The notes under the pieces are model-generated. The model saw nothing but the letters and a program-made list of their open reading frames with translations. It had not been told where the DNA came from and ran no database searches. A DNA stretch of 64,000 nt from Udaeobacter sp046732875. GTDB taxonomy: Bacteria > Verrucomicrobiota > Verrucomicrobiia > Chthoniobacterales > UBA10450. The stretch covers positions 1 to 64,000 of the forward strand of contig JBKPOB010000022.1 in the NCBI GenBank assembly GCA_046732875.1. Reading direction: 5' to 3'. Below are positions 19,101 through 26,367 of the stretch, in pieces. Numbering within the stretch: position 1 is the first letter of the stretch; the number at the start of each line of letters is the position of its first letter. The translations under genes were made by a program, and so were the position numbers.

Positions 19101-19243
19101 TCATTACTATTGGATGCAATAACGTTTTCGGTCAGGATCCACCGAAGGCATGGGGAGAAGGTGGAAACGCTGTTGGTTATCCCGGCTTCACTTACGATGC
19201 CACCGGCCGGTTTGTTTACGGCCGTCTGACGAAGAAATTCTAA
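16130..19243 (+). CDS. TonB-dependent outer membrane receptor
   Basis: The 1037-residue protein has a signal peptide (cleavage likely after NAFAQ, near residue 33) and a plug domain at about residues 55-210. The plug contains VIVTGSNIPTAEAVGPNPVD, LLDGRRVAPYP and IESIEILKDGASTTYGADAV. A long beta-barrel ends in an aromatic residue (GRLTKKF), the outer-membrane insertion signal. The style (VTGSNIP, few extended loops) matches receptors for peptides, sugars or other large ligands rather than a named siderophore receptor. AAAGGAG lies well placed upstream of ATG 16130. No TonB/ExbB or periplasmic binding protein is nearby, so the substrate cannot be inferred. A terminator-like hairpin follows. 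Confidence 0.93.
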   Translation: MNRIGLCKFGFLRMTLIACVGIPLTIASNAFAQNVQPLPTLIGAAPTPPAAEAERVIVTGSNIPTAEAVGPNPVDIYNRENMNESGRITTEQFLLSLPVVNANVVPISNNENGSNTAVGAATVALHGFDARATLILLDGRRVAPYPVGNNPGLVNVMFVDLNSIPEAAIESIEILKDGASTTYGADAVAGVVNLKMRHNYDGAEARVEYGNTLDKDSGLFDSYGIFGVGKGDTNITGVLNYYHRNSIANRDRGFSAVPPFLSSNNSPYNLQLSSDVAGAAGGKNLNPGGTEFASAPDFTNGLSPASRYLYLADRRVRAAGGLRPGFNFNQFSLSFPESERYGVWLSGDHRIFGDQMVIYADGLYQNVKTHNELAAPATGSFQTLGQTTLAIPPHSPIAPGSEPPNTPTHAETGVPADAFNPLNPFEQIISGGTRARLAEFGNRLFDNETDAWLSTIGIKGDKLFNGTWGYDAGFRYSQLKNVQTGQQVSASRFNRILNQADPIFDPTSPQFIGTTVAFNPFGDYRVPIPSNEATIEFARVHPKDEDISKLWTLDATIYTTALFNLPAGGVGLAFGGQFRRESLKEEPDMLNVEGDIVGNSPVPTAECGRKTYAFYAETRIPIFSPVTSTYYKGDGKNPQVQSETKAMIPGFYSLEFTAGARFEEFLNNDTNVLVPKVGMRWQPFDEQLTLRATWGEGFREPSLEELCGSPLSTLEPSHDPMNGGVFEPETNTLITSNPNLQPEDSRSFSGGFVYSPKYVPGLNLSVDFWDIERTGVVTAPLADQVLQRELTGTLLPGEKVERDIGGNITRILIRNQNIGNQEARGFDFGLYYQRPTPWGTFTSQTQVTYLDEFIFQGFIFREFGPDNGNLAGRTTDPGMSNEGWYKWKGTSSLEWTWKGFDLYGIVRYTDGFHEFTPNLHPHWVHQTWFIDAQASYDFTALLPVEEQPVPGYAKSPKDITRGKDGGPLETAAAQTSNYRRSILDHLLRGTIITIGCNNVFGQDPPKAWGEGGNAVGYPGFTYDATGRFVYGRLTKKF

Positions 19244-19268
19244 CACTGACGTTTTGGTTAGGTCTACG

Positions 19269-19298
19269 GAGAGGCAGTGGCAACAGCTATTGCCTCTC
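19269..19298 (+). terminator. Terminator hairpin after the TonB receptor
   Basis: Perfect 8-bp arms GAGAGGCA and TGCCTCTC enclose a 14-nt loop 26 nt after the receptor stop. They are followed by a moderately T-rich stretch (TTGCTTTGG). Confidence 0.6.
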
Positions 19299-19373
19299 TT
19301 GCTTTGGTTGGAAGGACCATCGTCATCGCTTCAATAATTTGCACATCGTACCTTCCCGGGTGTAGTTTTGTTT

Positions 19374-19670
19374 GTGAAGGTCCTGATATCTTCAAGCGTT
19401 GCAATTCTCGTCGCGGCCAGCATACTTGGCGGAACAGCGCTCGCCAATCCCACGACTAACCAAACCTCCGAACGGAAGCAAAAAGTTGGAGAGCGAGCAA
19501 TTTTCATCACCGGTTCGCTCATCCCGCAACGTATTAAACTGCAGCCGATCGGCACTACGACAGTCTCGCCGATTCGAATCATTGATCGCCACGAAATCGA
19601 CCAGACAGGGCGCCGTACGACGCCGGGCGTTTTCGTCGTCGATCCTTCAGTTCACATAATCGGTCATTAA
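19374..19670 (+). CDS. Small secreted protein resembling an isolated TonB plug start
   Basis: From GTG 19374 the 98-residue product opens with a clear signal peptide (MKVLISSSVAILVAASILGG, then TALA). The mature part contains ERAIFITGSLIPQRI, then PIRIIDRHEIDQTGRRTTPG. This echoes the plug opening of the receptor just upstream (RVIVTGSNIPTAEA, then VDIYNRENMNESGRITTEQF) but stops where a plug would continue. A TTG at 19368 is an alternative start. It could be a receptor remnant or a genuine short periplasmic protein. It converges on the Asp-box protein gene, with a hairpin between them. Confidence 0.55.
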   Translation: MKVLISSSVAILVAASILGGTALANPTTNQTSERKQKVGERAIFITGSLIPQRIKLQPIGTTTVSPIRIIDRHEIDQTGRRTTPGVFVVDPSVHIIGH

Positions 19671-19673
19671 TCT

Positions 19674-19689
19674 CCTGCCGCTAGGCAGG
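19674..19689. terminator. Hairpin between convergent genes
   Basis: Perfect arms CCTGCC and GGCAGG enclose the tetraloop GCTA, just after the stop of the small secreted protein and 32 nt before the end of the minus-strand Asp-box gene. There is no long T-run, so termination strength is uncertain. Confidence 0.4.
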
Positions 19690-19720
19690 CGAGCGCCGGA
19701 CGCACTTTCAGTTTGAGACT

Positions 19721-22700
19721 TTAGCCGCCAGGACCGGACGCCTTCTCAATGTCAGCGACCTTAGCCGGTGGTGCCTCGATTAGCTGTTGGCCTCTAGCTT
19801 TGAGAGACTCGTTCAAAACCGGAAGATCGTTGGCGAGCAATTGATCGAACTCTTTCGTCACGTCACTTAATTCCCGCTTGAGCGCATCGATATATGCAAC
19901 CTGGTATCCGCCAGGCTTTCCTTCGTAACTGAGAATCGCTCCGTAAAGTTGGTCGGTGTGTTCTCGCAATCGTTCCTCACCAGTGATCGCTCCTCCTTCA
20001 GTTGTGGCGACAATCTTTTTGCGGACTCCATCAACTTTTGTATCGAAATCAGACAGGTTTTTGCGGATGGGATCGTCTTCTGGCAGGGCTGTGCCGCTCT
20101 CGATCAAAGCCTTCCGCAAGGCAACGATCCGGTCCATTAACGCACTTTCCTCATCGAAGAGCGTGTGGACCTTCATCGCAGCGTCGAACTGTGCCTTGCG
20201 TTCTGCAGCGCTAAATTTCGCCCGGCGATCGAGACCAACGGTCAACTTTGTTTCGGAAACTTTGCCGGCCTTTGTCAGGCGCACAGTGTATACGCCCGGC
20301 ACAAGCCGTGGTCCTCGTATCCCTGCAGAGGCAATCTGCGCGGCCGGCGGCACACGCGGCGGCTTCACACGCATCGTCCAAGTCACGCGATTCAGGCCGG
20401 GTCGCTTGCTGGCTGGCAACTCATCGATAACGCGCCCCGAGGAATCTAAAACTTCGAGCTTCATTTTTCCAAACAGATGGCGCTCGCGCTGGTAGTAATT
20501 GATAACGGCGGCATCAGGGGGATTATCGCCAACAAAAGCCGCGTCGCCAGTAGACCAGCCGCCTGAGCCTTCGATCCGCTGTTGCACAGGACGCGCTGAG
20601 ACGAACGCAACTTCCTGCTTCAACAGATCAGACGTTAACGCGCGCAACGGAGTGATATCGTCAATGATCCATATCCCGCGGCCGTGCGTTGCAAGCACCA
20701 GATCGTTATCGCGCGGTTGAATCGCCAGATCTCGAACGGCGACCGCGGGAAAATGGCTGCCTTTGAATTGCGCCCAGTTTTTTCCACCGTCGATCGAGAC
20801 CCAAAGTCCAAACTCAGTCCCAAGAAAAAGCAGATCCGGTTTGACCAAATCCTCCTTGACTACATGAGCGTACCCACGAACGCCTTTCGCGTCCTGAGCG
20901 TTTACAAGCGGCGCCCACGTCTTACCGTAATCAGTTGTTTTGAAAACATACGCCGTCATGTCGCCAAAAGTATGTCGATCAAACGCTGCGTAAGCGGTGC
21001 CGACGTTGAAGTTGCTTGCCTGAACCCATGTTACCCATGAATTTTTTGGCAAACCGGGAACATTCCCGACGACATTGGTCCACGTCTTGCCGCCATCACG
21101 GGTAAGTTGAAGGTTGCCGTCATCCGTGCCGACCCAGATCAGAGATTTGTCCTTGGGCGATTCACTGATCGAGTAAATCGTGGTGTGCATTTCCGCGGAG
21201 GAATTGTCCACCGTAACCCCGCCCGATTGTTCCTGTTTCTGTTTTTCCGGATCGTTAGTTGTCAGATCGGGCGAAATACGTTCCCACGTTTGGCCGTGAT
21301 CGCGCGAGCGAAATAGAAACTGCGCCCCGATATAAATCGTCCCTTTTTCGTTAGGCGAAAGTGCGATCGGTGTATTCCAATTGAACCTGAGCTTTTCCTT
21401 GTAATTCGGCCGTGGCTTGATGTTGCGAGCCTGGTGGGTGTTACGATTCACCCTAGCGATCTCGCCACCCTGATATTCTGCATAAATGTAATCGGGATCA
21501 GCGGGGTCCGGAAACATCCAGAAACCATCGCCGTTGTACATGTTTTCCCATTGTGCGTTGGTAATACCGCCGGGGTATTGCGACTCGCCCACGAAAGAGC
21601 TGTTGTCCTGTAAACCGCCGTAAACCCGGTATGGATCTTTGTCATCGACGCTGACGTGATAAAATTGGGAGACTGGCAGATTTTCAGCTTTCCACCATTT
21701 GGAGCCGCCGTTGTAGGAATACCACATCCCACCATCATCACCCGCGAACACGATCTGCGTGTTGGTTGGATCGATCCAAACATCGTGTACGTCGCCATGC
21801 ATTCCTCCGAATCCTCCGACCACTGCGAAACTTTTGCCTCCGTCCTCGCTCACAATCAGCGAACCGTCAGTCTTAAATAATCGGTTGGGATTTTTGGGAT
21901 CGACGATCAAGTTCGCGAAATAGAACGGTCGCCACACCATCCATTGGCTTTTGTCGCGCTTCTCCCAAGTCGCGCCGCCATCGTCTGAGACAAAGAGGGC
22001 GCTCTCGGGTGATTCGACAAACGCATAAACACGTTTGGGATCCGAAGGTGCGATTGCCACTGCAAGGCGCCCGTATGGTTTCTTAGGAAAACCTTTGTTG
22101 GCTTCCGGGGTAATCTCCGTCCAGGTGTTCCCGGCGTCCGTAGAGCGAAACAATCCGCTGGCCGAAGGCGCCGTGGGACTTGCCCCGCCTGAGCGATACT
22201 CCCAGCCTTTGCGCCGGAAATCCCACATCGCTGCGAACATAATATCTGGATTTGCGGGCTCGATCGCGACGTCAGTGCAACCAGTCGAAAGATTTGGACC
22301 TTTGAGAATTTGGTTCCACGTCTTGCCGCCGTCAGTCGTTTTATAGAGCCCGCGATCGGGCGAATCGCTCCAGAGCGCTCCTGGCACCGCGGCAAAGACC
22401 GTGTCGCCATTCGTTGGGCTCACGGCGATCTTTGCGATGCGCTCAGACTTTTCCAGCCCGGAATGCGCCCACGTTTGGCCGCCGTCGGTCGATTTGTAGA
22501 CCCCGTCGCCAATCGAAACGCTGTTGCGCGTCCAGGACTCTCCGGTTCCTACCCAGACGTTTTTCGAATTTTTTGGATCGAGCGCAACCGCACCGATCGA
22601 TTGCACTGGTTGCTCATCGAATACTGGTCGATATCGCGTCCCGCTATCGTCGGATTTCCATACGCCGCCGCTGGCTGAGCCGATAAGCAGCGTAATTTTG

Positions 22701-22975
22701 CCAGATGGTTCGCGCGCTCCCGCGATGGCTGAGACGCGTCCGCTCATCGTTGCCGAACCTATGTTGCGCGCACCGAGGCCGGAAATGGTTGCCGAGTTGA
22801 ATGGTGCATCTTCGGCCCAAGACGAAATTATGCAGAGAAGCAGGAATGAAAGCGATGTGAGCACGCCCCCAAAAGCACTGCGTGCGAAGTTTAAGGAAAC
22901 GTTCGTTTGTTTTCGCGAAACCTTTTGGAGGGCGCGCGCGTCCCCCCATTTGTTTTTGTAATTCAACATCCTCAT
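19721..22975 (-). CDS. Secreted VPS10/sortilin-like Asp-box propeller protein
   Basis: The 1084-residue protein has a long N-terminus with a membrane signal (GVLTSLSFLLLCIISSWAED). About ten Asp-box (BNR) motifs follow, among them STDGGQTW, TTDGGKTW, STDAGNTW, SDDGGATW, SEDGGKSF, SRDHGQTW, TRDGGKTW, TTDYGKTW and SIDGGKNW, spread over residues about 100-720. This predicts one or two large beta-propellers as in VPS10-type proteins, often auto-annotated as glycosyl hydrolases. The C-terminal third has an immunoglobulin-like part (LTKAGKVSETKLTVGLDRRA) and a helical tail. No sialidase catalytic set is evident. ATG 22969 is an equally possible start. Its start lies 8 nt downstream of the LolA-like gene, so the two are probably co-transcribed. 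Confidence 0.8.
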   Translation of the reverse strand: MRMLNYKNKWGDARALQKVSRKQTNVSLNFARSAFGGVLTSLSFLLLCIISSWAEDAPFNSATISGLGARNIGSATMSGRVSAIAGAREPSGKITLLIGSASGGVWKSDDSGTRYRPVFDEQPVQSIGAVALDPKNSKNVWVGTGESWTRNSVSIGDGVYKSTDGGQTWAHSGLEKSERIAKIAVSPTNGDTVFAAVPGALWSDSPDRGLYKTTDGGKTWNQILKGPNLSTGCTDVAIEPANPDIMFAAMWDFRRKGWEYRSGGASPTAPSASGLFRSTDAGNTWTEITPEANKGFPKKPYGRLAVAIAPSDPKRVYAFVESPESALFVSDDGGATWEKRDKSQWMVWRPFYFANLIVDPKNPNRLFKTDGSLIVSEDGGKSFAVVGGFGGMHGDVHDVWIDPTNTQIVFAGDDGGMWYSYNGGSKWWKAENLPVSQFYHVSVDDKDPYRVYGGLQDNSSFVGESQYPGGITNAQWENMYNGDGFWMFPDPADPDYIYAEYQGGEIARVNRNTHQARNIKPRPNYKEKLRFNWNTPIALSPNEKGTIYIGAQFLFRSRDHGQTWERISPDLTTNDPEKQKQEQSGGVTVDNSSAEMHTTIYSISESPKDKSLIWVGTDDGNLQLTRDGGKTWTNVVGNVPGLPKNSWVTWVQASNFNVGTAYAAFDRHTFGDMTAYVFKTTDYGKTWAPLVNAQDAKGVRGYAHVVKEDLVKPDLLFLGTEFGLWVSIDGGKNWAQFKGSHFPAVAVRDLAIQPRDNDLVLATHGRGIWIIDDITPLRALTSDLLKQEVAFVSARPVQQRIEGSGGWSTGDAAFVGDNPPDAAVINYYQRERHLFGKMKLEVLDSSGRVIDELPASKRPGLNRVTWTMRVKPPRVPPAAQIASAGIRGPRLVPGVYTVRLTKAGKVSETKLTVGLDRRAKFSAAERKAQFDAAMKVHTLFDEESALMDRIVALRKALIESGTALPEDDPIRKNLSDFDTKVDGVRKKIVATTEGGAITGEERLREHTDQLYGAILSYEGKPGGYQVAYIDALKRELSDVTKEFDQLLANDLPVLNESLKARGQQLIEAPPAKVADIEKASGPGG

Positions 22976-22983
22976 CGATTTGA

Positions 22984-23751
22984 TCAGCGCTTTGGTTGCG
23001 GAAGAGCTATTTGCCCGGGAAAGTGGAATATTGTGTCGTCGACCGGCACATTGGCTTCGACTTTATCGACAATGATCCGTTGCTTGTCGGGCGCACCCTT
23101 GCGCCCGAACTCAATTGAAGTCGGCACGAAAACGGTGCCAGCTTTTTCATAATCGCCCAGATCAGTCTCTATTTCTTCAAATGCGCCGTGTTTCGCCCGT
23201 TGCGTTAACACACGAATCTCCAGAAAATGGTCCGGGTCCAGATAGACTAAGCTCACGTCTCCGTTTTTCCGCGTCACTTTCAACTTGTGTGCTGGGGTGC
23301 CATCGACATCTTCGGTTCCGAGATATTCCACCGTATTTCCTTTCGCCTGCCAATCGATCAATGGCCCATCCATCTCCGCATCTTCCACGAGCGCTTTGAC
23401 ATCATCGGCCGACATTCGTTCGGGATCTTTGCGTCCAAAGAATGGTGAGACTTTCCATCCCTCCTTACCATCGTACGCCTCGATCTGTGTCATTCCCTGG
23501 AGGGACGCTTCAGTGCGCACTTCGTCAGGCCGCTTCTTGATTTGAGCGAAAGTTAATTGGATCTGCCCCTCCTGTACGAGCATCTTGCCGGTAAGCCGCA
23601 ACGTTTGGAGGTTTTGCAGCGCAGCCGCCCCACCCTTGGCTTCGATATTTTTTGCAACCAACTGATCGACGGTTGGCGCACTTTTTTCCTGAGCGAATAC
23701 TCCCGGCGCAATGAACGCCGCAACAACAAAGATTAGTAAACGTAAGTGCAT
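22984..23751 (-). CDS. LolA-like outer membrane lipoprotein-sorting family protein
   Basis: The 255-residue protein has a clean signal peptide (MHLRLLIFVVAAFIAPGVFA). Its domain is typical of LolA/LolB-like or 'outer membrane lipoprotein-sorting' proteins: VDQLVAKNIEAKGG at the start, LRLTGKM, EAYDGKEGWKVSPFFGRKDP, HKLKVTRKNGDVSLVYLDPD, and the end block FHFPGQIALPQPKR. Such proteins bind lipid-like ligands in a half-barrel. It lies 136 nt downstream of the last permease gene on the same strand and directly upstream of the Asp-box gene. It may belong to the same envelope programme, but a separate promoter is also possible. Confidence 0.75.
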   Translation of the reverse strand: MHLRLLIFVVAAFIAPGVFAQEKSAPTVDQLVAKNIEAKGGAAALQNLQTLRLTGKMLVQEGQIQLTFAQIKKRPDEVRTEASLQGMTQIEAYDGKEGWKVSPFFGRKDPERMSADDVKALVEDAEMDGPLIDWQAKGNTVEYLGTEDVDGTPAHKLKVTRKNGDVSLVYLDPDHFLEIRVLTQRAKHGAFEEIETDLGDYEKAGTVFVPTSIEFGRKGAPDKQRIIVDKVEANVPVDDTIFHFPGQIALPQPKR

Positions 23752-23887
23752 AAATTTATGAGACAGATATCAGACACCGCATCGCCACGAATATTCAAAG
23801 CAAACGGACAGGCAAGTGTTGTCTGAAACATGTTTGGAAGAAAGATGGAGCTTGAGTTCAATTTGGATTCAAAAATCATTTCGCTAA

Positions 23888-26350
23888 TCATTCGGCGCGC
23901 AATGCCTCGGTCGGATTAATTCGCGCGGCCTGCCGAGCCGGGAGCCAGCAAGCGAGAAAGGCAACGACAGCAATAAGCGTCGTAATTGAAACGAAAGTGG
24001 TCGGATCCCAGGCTGTGACGCCGAAAAGGAGACTGCTCATCAGTCGGGCGCAAGCCAGCGCACCCAACAAGCCAATCCCAATGCTGATTAGGACAAGCGT
24101 CATGCCCTGACCGACGACAAGGCGAAAAATCGAGGAGGGCAACGCGCCGAGTGCCATGCGGATGCCGATCTCACCCGTGCGTTGCGAAACGGAATACGCG
24201 ATTACGCCATAGATTCCGACAGACGTGAGAATCAAAGCGACGGCGCCAAAGATTGATAACAACAGCGCGTTGAAACGCGCTCCAGCCAGCGAAGCGGCCC
24301 GATATTCGTCGAACACACGGACATCGGTAAATGGCAAGCTCGGATCAACGCGGTCCAATTCCGACCGAAGCGCCTTGGCCATAGCCGCCGGATTTGAACT
24401 TTCGGTGCGTAGTAAGATCGTCGCGACCGGCCAGGGCACTTGCGCTATGGGCAAATACACCTCCGGCTCAAACTCGTCGCGCAACGAGAGGTTCTTTGCG
24501 TTGCTGACTACGCCCACTATCTCGCGCATTTGCGGCGGTTGATCGGTGACAGACCAACCTGGTCTTATCTGTTTCCCAACAGGATCTTGTCCTCGCAAAT
24601 ATTTCTCTACGAAACGCTCGTTGACGATTGCTACGGGTTTCGAATCGAGCTGATCACTGTCGGCGAAGGACCGGCCGCGCAGGAGCGGCATGCCCACGGT
24701 TTTGAAATAATCGCAACCAATCAGGCGAGTAATCGAAAGCGGCTGCTCTCTTTGCGGCAGCGGATGTTCGGGAAGATCGAATTGTGTTGTGCTGATTGCG
24801 CCGCTCAACGGTAAGGGAAGCACCGCGCTGGCGGCTAGCACGCCAGGCAAAACGCGCGTGCGTGCGATAAGTTGTTCGTAGAATCTGGCAATCGCCCTTG
24901 CGTTTGAGTACGCGACCGGCGGCAGTGTTACACGCGCAGTCAACAGCTGTTCCGTTCGCAATCCGGACTGGACTTTGCCCAAACGGGCAAAACTTTCCAG
25001 AAGCAATCCGGCACTGACGAGAAGGACAAGCGCGAGCGCAATTTCGACCACTACGAGTGCACGGCCCAGACGCGCTCTTTGACCGCCGCCAATCGAGCCG
25101 CCCGCATTCGCTTTGAGAGACTGATTCAATTCAACCCGTGTCGCTTGAATTGCCGGTGCAAGACCAAAGATAATCCCCGTGACAACTGAAATCCCGAGTG
25201 TGAAAAAAAGAACCCGCGTATCAAGCTGGATATTTTCAGCGCGCGGAACCTGTTTCGGCACGAGGGCCACGAGGCCCTGCGTCCCCCAAAGGGCGATCAC
25301 CAAACCAAGCGCACCACCGATCGTCGCGAGGAGCACGCTTTCGCTCAGCAACTGCCGGATAACGCGACCGCGTCCAGCGCCGATGGCAATACGCACCGCA
25401 ATCTCTCGAGCACGCGACGAAGCTCGTGCCAGCAAAAGATTCGCAACATTGACAGTCGCGATCAAAAGGACGCACACGACAGCACCGGAAAGAATCCAGA
25501 GCGCGACGCGAACATCCCTGACCAGGTAATCCGCCAATGGGCGCACGGTTAAGTCCCAATCCGAGTTTGTGGCTGGGTTCTCTTTCTTGATCGTCTCGGC
25601 CAGGGCGTGCATCTCGGTGCTTCCCTGTTCGACGCTGATGTTCGGCCGCAGACGCCCCACGCAACGCAATAACCGGTTGTCCCGCTGCTCGGTAGTTGGT
25701 GGTCGACCGCCAAGCGGAACGGTGTCTACCGCGGTCGTAACATAAATGTCCGTCGGCTCGGTCTGAATCGGATACTGAAAGCCGGCCGGCATGACGCCGA
25801 TGATCGTGAATGATTGTCGGTCCAGTGTTAATCGGCGGCCGAGCACGCTGGGATCAGCGTTGAATTGGCGCCGCCAAAATTCATTGCTCAAGATCACGCT
25901 CAAACCACGTGGACCACCGTCGGCCTTTTCATCATCGAGTTGGAAACTCCGACCAAGAGCGGGTTCGATTCGCAGCGTATCGAAAAAATTTCCCGTCACG
26001 CGCTGGCCGCGAAGGTTTTGCACTTCCGCACCATTTGAGAATGCAAAACCTTTGTCGCGATAAGCTGCCAATTGTACGAAGCTGCGATTGCGCGACCGCA
26101 AATCGAAGAACTCCGGAAACGAAATTGTGTCCAAGCGCCCGACTCGACCCGAATCGCGTGTGTTGTGCCCCCCGAGCGCGACGACCTCACCAGCATTGGG
26201 AAAAGGCAGCGGCTTGAGCAACACCGCATTGACGACGCTAAAGATCGCGGTGTTCGCACCGATCCCAAGCGCCAATGTAAGCACGGCGATCAATGTGAAC
26301 GCAGGCGATTTGCGGAGTTGGCGCAGAGCGAATTTTAGATCGGCAATCAT
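23888..26350 (-). CDS. ADOP/MacB-type ABC permease (copy 1, promoter-distal)
   Basis: The 820-residue protein has the duplicated MacB layout of the ADOP family (acidobacterial duplicated orphan permease): N-terminal helix ALGIGANTAIFSVVNAVLLK, a MacB periplasmic core, then FtsX half VNVANLLLARASSRAREIAV, a second periplasmic core, and FtsX half VGIYGVIAYSVSQRTGEIGI. It ends with the family tail NPTEALRAE. It has no ATPase domain and must use a separate ATP-binding protein. ATG 26350 is chosen because MIADLKFALRQL is the conserved opening; the longer frame to 26413 overlaps the neighbour. It lies 17 nt after copy 2 and is the last permease of the cluster. Confidence 0.9.
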   Translation of the reverse strand: MIADLKFALRQLRKSPAFTLIAVLTLALGIGANTAIFSVVNAVLLKPLPFPNAGEVVALGGHNTRDSGRVGRLDTISFPEFFDLRSRNRSFVQLAAYRDKGFAFSNGAEVQNLRGQRVTGNFFDTLRIEPALGRSFQLDDEKADGGPRGLSVILSNEFWRRQFNADPSVLGRRLTLDRQSFTIIGVMPAGFQYPIQTEPTDIYVTTAVDTVPLGGRPPTTEQRDNRLLRCVGRLRPNISVEQGSTEMHALAETIKKENPATNSDWDLTVRPLADYLVRDVRVALWILSGAVVCVLLIATVNVANLLLARASSRAREIAVRIAIGAGRGRVIRQLLSESVLLATIGGALGLVIALWGTQGLVALVPKQVPRAENIQLDTRVLFFTLGISVVTGIIFGLAPAIQATRVELNQSLKANAGGSIGGGQRARLGRALVVVEIALALVLLVSAGLLLESFARLGKVQSGLRTEQLLTARVTLPPVAYSNARAIARFYEQLIARTRVLPGVLAASAVLPLPLSGAISTTQFDLPEHPLPQREQPLSITRLIGCDYFKTVGMPLLRGRSFADSDQLDSKPVAIVNERFVEKYLRGQDPVGKQIRPGWSVTDQPPQMREIVGVVSNAKNLSLRDEFEPEVYLPIAQVPWPVATILLRTESSNPAAMAKALRSELDRVDPSLPFTDVRVFDEYRAASLAGARFNALLLSIFGAVALILTSVGIYGVIAYSVSQRTGEIGIRMALGALPSSIFRLVVGQGMTLVLISIGIGLLGALACARLMSSLLFGVTAWDPTTFVSITTLIAVVAFLACWLPARQAARINPTEALRAE

Positions 26351-26367
26351 TTCGACTCGATGACCAA

